Source: Haplosporangium gracile
Taxonomy: Eukaryota > Mortierellomycota > Mortierellomycetes > Mortierellales > Mortierellaceae
Direction of reading: 5' to 3'
Length of the DNA stretch: 14,820 nucleotides
Assembly (NCBI GenBank): GCA_015499985.1
Contig: JAAAUF010000502.1
Span: forward strand, 1 to 14,820
Below are positions 7,536-14,820 of the stretch, one piece after another; within the stretch, counting starts at the first letter, position 1, and the number at the start of each line of letters is the position of its first letter. The notes under the pieces are model-generated. The model was given only the letters and a program-made list of their open reading frames with translations, was not told the origin of the DNA and ran no database searches. The position numbers and the translations under genes are program-made.

Positions 7536-10500
7536 ATGGTTGGCTCTTCCCGATACAATGGTCCGGGCGCTGCTCTCCGTGGCCAGCCTCGCGCCCCCAG
7601 ACAGCGCTCTCGCCCGGGGGACGACAGCAGCTCTGTCATCAGCAACGACTATCCCGTAGACTCTTCCCCCTCAGTAAGTCTCCTCAATGACTTTACCCTG
7701 GCGGATCTTTTGAGTTTCTTGTTTCGTTTTGATCTGCAAACGAATTGGCTCATTTTATTTTTGTTTAATTAATATTATGTCTGGACCATTGGTCTGGACC
7801 TTAGTCTGAACACTAAAGCCCGCTCTAATATGTAACCATTCCATCGTCACCATTGTTCACGAATATATAGATCGTAGGGGCGGATCGACAGCGTGGCGCA
7901 ACGGATAAGTCAGACTCAGGAGCACCCTCATCAGGTCATGCAGACATCATCAGCCCCCGCCCTTACCAACAATCCCACCAACGCCAATGGTCCGACACTT
8001 CGTCCCTGCAAGAAGGTCCTCTCCCTCCTCGCCATCATCAGCCTTATCAAGGATCTCATAATAACAATTACCAGTCTCCTTACATGGGCCCTTCATCCGG
8101 ATCACCCGTCTCTCCACCTCCTCGTTCCTCCTCCCCCTCTTCTTCCTCGGCTTATTTCCCCTCTCAACACTCTTACGGCAATTCTTCAAGGCAGCACGGA
8201 TACGCTCCTGGACAAGGCGGCAACTCTTATAACAATGGTCCGCGTTCTGGACCAGGCAATGGATACAACAGCCACTATGACCAGAGTCCCATGATGTCGC
8301 CAGGCAGTCCCGACAGCTGGAGATCACCTCCCTCTGGTCCTCGTGGTGGTGGTGGTGGTTACACCCCTCAAACTCAATATGCACCTTCGACTCAGTATCA
8401 GTCACAGAGAGACGATTATGGTCGGTCTAGGGGAGGATACCCTCAGGAATCTGATTCGGACGATTACTACAGTCGCCAAGGAGGAAGTGTCGTCTCGGGC
8501 TATGGTCCAGGACCAAGGCATGATCATGGTTCGGGCCGTTATCAGCAGGACGATCGTGGTCGGGCTCTGAGTTACTCAACTTCAATTGCCTCCAACACAT
8601 CTTCTGTCCTTGCAGCACGGCGTACCAGGAATGAGAGGAACGAGAGGAATGAGCGGAACCAGCGTCAGAACAACGCTCAGACCGATGAGTGGCTCACCTC
8701 TCCTACAGGAACAGAGAACGAAACCGAGATTCTTCCCTGGAGCGATGATGAGGCAATTGTCACCAAGGCTATTCGTTCGCCCCCTACTGGATACTCAAAC
8801 GAGAAGAATCTGCCACCTATTCCAAGAGGAGGCGGAGGAGGAGATCAACAGCCTCCAGCTCAGCAGACCAGGGATCTGTATTCTGGCAAGCCTTCGTCTG
8901 GTCGTAAAATGGACTCGGACATGATCAAGGTCGAGGTTGGTGGCGCCACCACCGTCATCCCTACATCACCCGACGCTGGACCAGGCATCAACTTTATCAA
9001 GAACGTCAACCCTCCCCACTCATCACCCACCAACTACAGCGCTCCAGTTCATGGACCAACGGGTGCCAGTCAATCCATTACAGGAGCAGCTACATCTCTG
9101 AGAGCTGCAGCAGTCTTTAGTGAGCAAAAGACCAAGGCAGCAGAGCAACAATCGCCCATTTCATCTCACCCCTTCAACAGACGCACTTCTTCAGAGTGGG
9201 GAGGCCAGCGTATCAGTTTGGACGACATGCTAGCTGCTCCTTCTCCATTAACCCGCAATGACCAGCAGCAAGCCAAGAACAGTTGGCAGGCGTCTCCACC
9301 GCTGCGTGCGCGCGGGGGCGGGTCCTCCACTTTCACCGACATGAAGAGCAAGCGTCGCAGTAGTTTGCCCGACAAGTTTGTCCCCAACTGGAACGAACAC
9401 GCTCAGGCATGGCGGAGCAGCATCGGTCAGAAACGCACCTCTTGGCTGGCCTCTGGCAAAGGTACCCATGACGACGACCAGAAGGAAGTCAAGGGCAAGG
9501 ACGACTTTCTCGAGGAGAACCGGCAGTGGGCTGACAGGATGGGAGATGTCAAGAAGGCAACTCCATCGGATTCAAAGCGGTTCTCGGATCAAAGCAGTCT
9601 CCACCGTCGCTCCCGGTCATGGTCTCCGCGTCCACCAATTGCTCGCGACGGCTCTAACAAGCAAAAAGACACTGCCGTAGGCCGCCGGGATTCTCTTGCC
9701 TCAACTCTTTCAAGGTCTAGCAGATCCAGATCCCGGTCGCATTCTCGCTCACGTTCGAGATCCTCTGGTCACCGATCACGCGATTTTTCAAGATCCAGAT
9801 CTAGATCCCCTCTGTCCAAGGGCAAGGCCACATCGAGGTCAAGGTCGAGATCCATTTCAAGGGACAGACGGTCCAGAGGCAGCAGGAGTTCTCGCTTCAG
9901 CTCCCTGTCAAGATCCCGCTCTCGTTCTCCAGCACACTCCAGATCGCGTTCAAGATCACCCACTCATTCCAGAAGGTCTCATTCCCGCCCAGGATCTCAT
10001 TCTCGGTCACCTTCTCCTGCCAAAAACTTAAAGGACATTGCTCCAGGAGGACACCCTTCAGTGGATGTGGATAACTCTCGTCGCAAGTCGGACCGTTACT
10101 CGTGGGAAACCAATGACAACAACAAGTGCCACTCATGGGAATCGACTTCGCCAATGCCTCTGCCATTGGCAAACGAGATGCCCAAAGAAGATGTTGTCCG
10201 GAAGCCTCTGGGAGGAGGGCTTTTGAGCGACTCGGATACGGACAGCATGGATTCACCTCCTCTCAAGGTTCAGTATTCTCGCCGACCCCTCCATGGCGGC
10301 GACGATGACGACAAATCTACCATTTCGTCTAAACACCCTGTATCCATCATCTCAACCTTCAACCTGCCGCCGGCCACATCTCCAACCTCGCCACCCGTGA
10401 TGCCGCCCCTTCCTGTTCCATCCTCACCAAATGATTCCAAGAATGCCAATGGCATGATGGGGACATCTACCAGAAACTACCCCGACTACAAACCTATGGC

Positions 10501-13500
10501 GCCTCCTCCAATCCCTAACTCACCCCCTCAGGCTCCTCAGCAAAACCAGTCCATGATGACCTCTGTCACTACCGTTTCAATTGAGGCCACCACTGCGACC
10601 ATCTCCAGCTCCAGAGTGTCCGTCGACAGTTTCAAGAACGTCCCTGGTCAAACTGGCGCCAACAACCGCAATCTGGATTTGACTGACACGGAGCTTGACA
10701 CCGACTTTGACACTGATAACGAGTCAGTGGCTCCTGATCGCGGGAATGCTCCTCCCACTCCCATCAAGACCAGCCAATTGAGCCGCAACGAGTCGACCAC
10801 GAGTTCGATCAGTGCCTTGTCTGCGCGGTCCAACAAGTCGTTCATGTCTTCGTCTTCGTCGATTCTGTCAGGGTCCCCTCCACCTCAGAGAGCCCCTCCA
10901 CCAGTCCCAGGTTCTGACAGCGGAAATGGAGGAATTGGAGGAGCTGCTGTTGCTGCTGCTGCTGCCGTCGTGGGAGCAGCGGCCGTCGTTGGATCAGGAC
11001 TGTTTGGTGGCGCAAAGCGGTCAGCCAGTGGTGGAAGTACTCGTGCTGTCCGATCTGGTTTGAGCAAGCAGATTCTGCCTCCAGCTGGCCCACCACCCCC
11101 TCCTGCAGGACCACCTCCCTCTTCTGACATTGGTGCCACAGCTAACAAGCCCTCATATGGCATCTTACCCCCTCCGATTCCATCGTCCTTTATCGAGCCA
11201 TCCTCGGTCACCACGATGGCATCAGTTGTCGCAGCGCCGACGACTTCTTCCGCCATTCAGATCCAGATGCTTGCTGATGACGACCAGAGTCGCTCGCAAA
11301 TGGGGGCTATTTCGATGGAGACCGATGATCGTCTGCTGACGCGCCTCAACAACCGTGTTGCTCAGTTGGAGAAGGAGCTCGAATTCGCCCAGCAAGACCT
11401 GGAATCTAGCCAGGATGACGCCATCGAGCTTCAAAACAAGATCCGCGATCTGGAGCTTGAATTGGAGGAGCAGTCGGTCAAGGCAAGTGCGGTCTCGGGC
11501 GAGCAACACCGCGGTCTCGAGCAGGAGCATGCTTCGGCCAAGCTTGATTGGGACATCGAGCGGGCCCAGCTTCTCAAGAGCCTTGAACAGCTTCGCGAGG
11601 AACACTTGGACGATCTCGAGACCAACCTTGAGCAGCAACGCGCAAAGCACGGTCGAGTCTTGGACGACCTCAAAACAGATCATGCTGCGGCGTTGTTGGC
11701 AGAGCAGGATCTCCTGCACCAGAAGCACACCCGAGCCCTGGACGATCAAGAGGACCGATTGAAGCGTGAGCACCAGGAGGGGATGGATGAGCTTATGAGA
11801 CAACTAAACGCGATGCAGGCGAAGCATATAGATGCCCTGCAGGTTCAGCAGTCCGAGTACGAGGCCAAAACACTCGAAAATGATGAGAGGTGGCGAGTCC
11901 AGCTCGAGTCTGCAGAGGATGCTCTTGAGAACAAGACCAAGGAGTTGGTGACTATTGGTGTTACTCATCAGCAGGCACTTGAGGTTCTCGAGTCTCAACT
12001 TTCCGAGAAGGACTTGGTCTTGGTCAAGTCGACTGCAGACCGCGAGCAGGCTGTTAAGGACCTTGAGCATCACAAGAAGGAGACGGAGCAGGCATTGGAC
12101 CGTCTTGAAGTTGTGATGGCCGAGGACAAGCAGGCCCATACCGAGTTGATCCGAGATCTCGAGTCCAAGTCCAAGAGGCTGGAGGACCGCATCGCCGAGC
12201 TTGAGGGCGAACTCCAGGAGCTGATCCAGGACAACGTCCAAATTGTTGAGGAGATGCAGAGACGTGAGAATTCCTGGGCCGAGGAGCGGGCCATGCTTCA
12301 GGCCAGTGATGGTGACGGTAGCCAAGATCAAGATGCCCGAGTCCATGAGTTGCACGAGCAGCTGGTCGCACTGACAGAGTCGAAGCGTCAGGCCGATTCA
12401 CAATTCCAGGGAATCGTCAAGGGTCTTTTGAGAGAGGCTTCGAGCAATAAGAAGGAGATTGAATCGAGCCGAGAGCAACTTGAGTCGAACCGTGAGCAGC
12501 TTGAGTCGAACCGTGAGCAACTGGAGTCGAACCGTGAGCAACTTGAGTTGAACCGCAAGCAACTCGAACAAGAGCGTCAGACTCGTGAAGAGATGGTCCA
12601 ACAGCTGGAAACGATTCATCAAGAGCTTGTCGGCATTCAACAGGAGCGTCAAGTCCTTCAACAAGAGCGTCATACCCTTCAGCAGGATAACGAGTCCCTC
12701 CAACAGCAGCACCAGTCGCTTCAGCACGAGATCCAATCGCTTCAGGAGGAGACATACTCGCTTCAGGAGAAGGAGAGAGCGTTGCTGGAGCAGAAGGACC
12801 ACGCCGAGCAAAAGTGGACCTCTCTTGAGCGCAGCCAGCAGGATCTTGAAACCCGGTACGAGACTCAGAAGCGGAGCGGTAGCGATGCCATGTTGGCGAT
12901 CCAGAAGGAGCTTGAGGATCGTTTGAGGGAGTTGGAGGGTCGCTTGAGAGAGCAGGAGCAGGTTCTGTCGAGTGAGCGGGCCAAGGCTCAGGACCTGGAG
13001 AAGGCTCTGAACCAGACGCAGGCCAAAGCCAGCAAGGATATGCAGCATGAGCAGTTCACGGCTAAGACTCGCTTTGATCAAGTTGAGGCAGCATTGAAGG
13101 CCAAGGAGGCGCAGGTGAAGAAGCTTGAGCAAGAGGCCGATGCGACGATCAAGATTCAGACCGATTTGTTGCAGAGCATGGAACGTGATGCGGCCAACTC
13201 GAGCAAGAAGCTGGAGGCCAGTATGATGGCTAAGATGAAGGAGATGGAGAATATGTTTGAGGATGAGAAGCGGAGGCTGCAGCAGCAGGTTCACCAGGAG
13301 CTCAGCCAGCGCCATGAACAAGAGTCTTTGGAGAGAGAGATGCATCTTCAGCAGCAACTGGATTCGATTCACCAGCAAGAGATATTGATGACCAGACAGG
13401 AGATTTCGAGCAAGTACGAGCAGCAGTTGCAGGCGTCGAAGCAGCAGTTTGAGCAGCAGTTGCAGGCGTCGCAAGAGCAGGTGCAGGTATCGAAGCAACA

Positions 13501-14086
13501 GTATGAGCAGCAGATGCAGGCGATCAAGCAGCAGCAAGAAGCCACTTTGGAGCAGACAACACAATCGCTCAAGCAGCAGTCTAAGGCGATGGAGGAGCAG
13601 CTCGAGAAACTGAAGGAGGAAGTCGAGGGTGAGCGGTCGGAACGTGAAGTCGCTGTCAAGGATCGTACTTTCCTGGAACGCCGCATTGCAGGCCACGACC
13701 GTCGCCAGAAGGAGCTCGAGAAGGGTTTGGAGGCAGTGCAGGCAGAGTTGGATCAGTCCCGGTCCAAGTTTAGTCAGGACCTGCAGGAGATTGAGAGGTC
13801 CAAGATGAGTCTTGAGCGCAAGTTGGGAATGGCCAAGGAGGATGTGGAGGAGCTTAACAAGATCCGGGATGAGCTTGAGGGAGATCGGGCTGAACTCCGT
13901 AAGGAGCTTTCGCGTCTCAAGAAGGCTGGTCCTGGTAAATCGAGTGGAGGAGGTGGAGGCGGGGATAGCGCGGCATGGGAGACGGAGAAGCGTGGATTGA
14001 AGGAGCAGGTGCGCGCGTTGGAGGATGAAGTACAGATCATGCTTGAGAAGAACATGAACCTGACTATTGAGCTCAGCATGAAGTAG
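7536..14086 (+). CDS. Giant RS-domain and coiled-coil protein, two exons
   Basis: The model joins 7536-7673 (46 codons) to 7871-14086, for 2117 codons; I do not recognise the family. The start ATG at 7536 is the first after an in-frame TAA at 7515. The coding frame runs well upstream of the first ATG in exon 2 (8084), with coherent Ser/Pro/Gln-rich protein, which supports the splice. Order: a disordered Ser/Pro/Gly/Tyr/Gln N-terminus; basophilic kinase-like sites (RRTSS, KRRSSLPD, RRDSL); an RS domain encoded at about 9690-10020; acidic Ser/Asp patches; a Pro-rich segment (GPPPPPAGPPP) at about 11087-11120; an Ala/Val/Gly hydrophobic stretch at 10943-11011; then an almost unbroken coiled coil from about 11324 to the stop, with one Gly-rich hinge near 13940-13970. 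RS domains occur in splicing factors and in SR-kinase substrates; long coiled coils suggest a scaffold, tether or cytoskeletal role. Which applies here is unknown. The minus strand carries long leucine-rich shadow frames caused by CAG/GAG codons. Confidence 0.87.
7674..7870 (+). other. Intron of the giant coiled-coil gene
   Basis: The donor TCA|GTAAGT is a perfect consensus, at a codon boundary (phase 0). The downstream coding frame has a TAG at 7868-7870, so the acceptor must be at or after it. Phase-compatible acceptors are ATATATAG ending at 7870 and GACAG ending at 7891, giving introns of 197 or 218 bases that differ by seven codons. A CTAAT branch-point-like word lies at 7825-7829. The donor is firm; the acceptor is the uncertain end. 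Confidence 0.75.
8627..8659 (+). repeat. 9-base tandem repeat encoding Arg-Asn-Glu units
   Basis: AGGAATGAG-type units repeat about 3.7 times in the giant gene and encode RNE RNE RNE RN. Synonymous differences (AAT/AAC, AGG/CGG) show the copies have begun to diverge. Confidence 0.8.
9690..10020 (+). repeat. RS-domain coding repeat
   Basis: About 110 codons are dominated by alternating Arg and Ser, including stretches such as SRSRSRSP. Serine uses both TCN and AGC/AGT codons and arginine uses CGN and AGA, so the repeat holds at protein level rather than as a simple DNA repeat. That points to selection on the RS character. RS domains are known targets of SRPK and CLK kinases and drive nuclear targeting or condensates. 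Confidence 0.88.
12461..12574 (+). repeat. 21-base tandem repeat encoding a heptad
   Basis: Five units of 21 bases encode REQLESN-type heptads, with units starting at 12470, 12491, 12512, 12533 and 12554. The last two are more diverged (REQLELN, RKQLEQE). The unit length equals one coiled-coil heptad, so copy changes keep the register. Confidence 0.9.
12656..12781 (+). repeat. Second heptad tandem array (LQ-leading units)
   Basis: Six 21-base units start with Leu-Gln (LQQERHT-, LQQDNES-, LQQQHQS-, LQHEIQS-, LQEETYS-, LQEKERA-like). DNA identity between units is lower than in the array at 12461-12574, implying an older expansion. Confidence 0.82.
13415..13534 (+). repeat. 33-base (11-residue) tandem array in the coiled coil
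   Basis: Units YEQQLQASKQQ (13415-13447) and FEQQLQASQEQ (13448-13480) are followed by a 7-residue partial unit and YEQQMQAIKQQ (13502-13534). An 11-residue period is a hendecad, which can shift local coiled-coil twist relative to heptads. Confidence 0.8.
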
Positions 14087-14260
14087 TCCTTTTTTTTTTT
14101 TTTCTTGTATGTCTTTATATTTTTCATAGATTTATTCGTCTCATTTTTTTAAACATACCCTTTTTCAGCAAACAAAATAGATTCATTTGTTCCCTTCATG
14201 TCTTTTTGTTTCTTCTTTGTTCCTTTAGTACTGTACTACCTAGTGAACGTGATGGCTAGT
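14087..14260 (+). other. 3' flank of the giant coiled-coil gene
   Basis: AT- and T-rich sequence follows the TAG at 14084-14086, starting with a T14 run at 14090-14103. No canonical AATAAA is visible, but AT-rich words (TTTATATTTTT near 14115) are compatible with 3'-end formation. No open frame is supported. Confidence 0.5.
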
Positions 14261-14270
14261 TTGTTGACAA

Positions 14271-14301
14271 CCAATAATGGACAACATAGGACGCGTCCAA
14301 T
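14271..14301. promoter_or_regulatory. CCAAT - ACGCGT - CCAAT cluster
   Basis: CCAAT at 14271-14275 and 14297-14301 flank ACGCGT at 14291-14296, the MluI cell-cycle box bound by MBF-type factors in yeasts. It sits in a 10-base palindrome, GGACGCGTCC. It lies past the end of the giant gene and upstream of promoter-like sequence, so it more likely serves a gene beyond the right edge. Function is inferred from consensus. Confidence 0.4.
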
Positions 14302-14346
14302 TTGACTGTTCATTTGTGTGTGTCTGCAGCATGTATGTCTGCCTTG

Positions 14347-14353
14347 TATATAT
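14347..14353 (+). promoter_or_regulatory. TATA-like element
   Basis: TATATAT lies about 50 bases after the ACGCGT cluster and upstream of CT-rich leader-like sequence. It could be a core promoter element for a plus-strand gene starting to the right. Confidence 0.3.
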
Positions 14354-14416
14354 GTTGATTGCCAGGGTAACCCGTCCTGGATCCCCACCGGTCGAATGAA
14401 AACCCGCTGCTGCCCA

Positions 14417-14459
14417 AGAAAGAGAAGAGGGAGAGAGAGAGAGAAAGAGAGAGAGGGAG
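14417..14459. repeat. GA-rich microsatellite
   Basis: Imperfect (GA)n with AAGA and GGGA interruptions over about 43 bases of non-coding sequence. Confidence 0.85.
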
Positions 14460-14476
14460 TAGCCAGGTCATCATCG

Positions 14477-14481
14477 ATTGG
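14477..14481 (-). promoter_or_regulatory. CCAAT box in reverse orientation
   Basis: ATTGG within CGATTGGCTA reads as TAGCCAATCG on the minus strand, a good NF-Y/HAP context. It is about 50 bases upstream of a CACGTG E-box at 14532-14537. Confidence 0.35.
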
Positions 14482-14531
14482 CTACCTTGTTTCCAGGTCA
14501 CACCTCTTCATTGATCCAGCTCCATCTCTTT

Positions 14532-14537
14532 CACGTG
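14532..14537. promoter_or_regulatory. CACGTG E-box
   Basis: A palindromic CACGTG, the core site of bHLH factors, lies at the upstream edge of the CT-rich leader-like stretch. Chance occurrence cannot be excluded. Confidence 0.25.
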
Positions 14538-14640
14538 GAATTTGCTCGGGAAGCCAAAAACCTTCTTTCTCTCTCTTCTGTCCTCTCCTGTCCTCTCTGC
14601 TTTGTCTTCGAATGGTCATATCATGTCCACGGATCTTTCT

Positions 14641-14668
14641 TCCCTTCCCTTCCCTTCCCTTCCCTTCC
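14641..14668. repeat. (TCCCT)n pentanucleotide repeat
   Basis: Five perfect TCCCT units and a partial sixth. A pure pyrimidine strand of this kind is prone to length change. Confidence 0.9.
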
Positions 14669-14773
14669 TATCTTCACTCCTGCCCCCTCTTCCCTCCTCG
14701 ATCCACATCCACATCCATATCCCATCTCCCTTCTTTTTCTCCACACCCTGCGAGGACAAACCCGATCCCCGTC

Positions 14774-14820
14774 TTTTTTTTTTTTTTTTTTGGTTTCCTC
14801 CCCCCCCTTTTTTTTTTTTT
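14774..14820. repeat. T18 - C8 - T13 homopolymer cluster
   Basis: T18 at 14774-14791, then C8 at 14800-14807 and T13 from 14808 to the window end. Homopolymer lengths here may be affected by sequencing error. Confidence 0.85.

Larger units (their letters stand above)
14548..14820 (+). promoter_or_regulatory. CT-rich leader-like sequence at the right edge
   Basis: Strongly pyrimidine-rich sequence matches the leader composition upstream of the other plus-strand genes and suggests that a plus-strand gene begins beyond the window. A frame from ATG 14612 stays open to the end, but it is made of TTCCC and T-tract repeats and is unlikely to be real protein. Confidence 0.4.

Noticed and set aside
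7558..7659. Alternative ATG at 7558
   Set aside because: Its frame reaches a TAG just before the donor at 7674, so it cannot join exon 2.
7887..7930. tRNA-like A-box (GTGGCGCAACGGATAA)
   Set aside because: It resembles the D-arm of a tRNA-Arg, but there is no B-box (GGTTCGAATCC-like) within range and no acceptor-stem pairing. It lies within coding exon 2 or at the intron end.
11222..11803. 193-codon minus-strand frame opposite the start of the coiled coil
   Set aside because: Same antisense Leu-rich artefact; the plus-strand protein is clearly the real one.
12398..13696. 432-codon leucine-rich open frame on the minus strand
   Set aside because: It is antisense to the coiled coil: CAG, GAG and AAG codons read as CTG, CTC and CTT (Leu). 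It has no domain and no independent start context.
1..14820. CRISPR array, transposon ends or rRNA
   Set aside because: No regularly spaced repeats, transposase-like frames, long terminal inverted repeats or rRNA-like segments were found by eye; repeats are simple-sequence or coding.

Overview
The window looks like nuclear DNA from a filamentous fungus, most likely an early-diverging lineage such as Mortierellomycota. That assignment is an inference. The sequence shows protein-coding genes with few short introns (GTAAGT donor), CT-rich 5' leaders, many poly(A)/poly(T) tracts and trinucleotide repeats, and proteins rich in poly-Q, poly-T and Asn/Ser. No bacterial, organellar, viral or transposon gene was seen.

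Layout. 1-1367: no convincing gene, only simple repeats, a CT tract and a possible exon end at the left edge. 1368-3068 (+): an F-box protein with a Cys4 motif; the frame runs upstream of its first ATG, so a 5' exon is missing from the simple model. 3237-4700 (-): a CREB/ATF-like bZIP transcription factor. 5218-6759 (-): a three-part protein with an aaRS-type OB fold, a CCCH zinc finger and a SAM-dependent methyltransferase domain, probably acting on RNA. 6760-7535: a divergent intergenic region with an E2F-like site next to a CCAAT box and a long CT-rich leader. 7536-14086 (+): a giant gene of about 2117 codons with one intron. Its N-terminal half is disordered and contains an RS domain; its C-terminal 900 residues are coiled coil. 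14087-14820: the 3' flank, followed by promoter-like sequence (CCAAT, ACGCGT, TATA, E-box, CT-rich leader) that probably serves a gene beyond the right edge.

The genes do not form an operon or an obvious pathway. The F-box and bZIP genes are tail to tail, the bZIP and methyltransferase genes are in tandem on the minus strand, and the methyltransferase and coiled-coil genes are head to head. The two items most worth a second look are the OB-CCCH-methyltransferase protein and the RS/coiled-coil giant, whose coiled coil contains several in-register tandem duplications.
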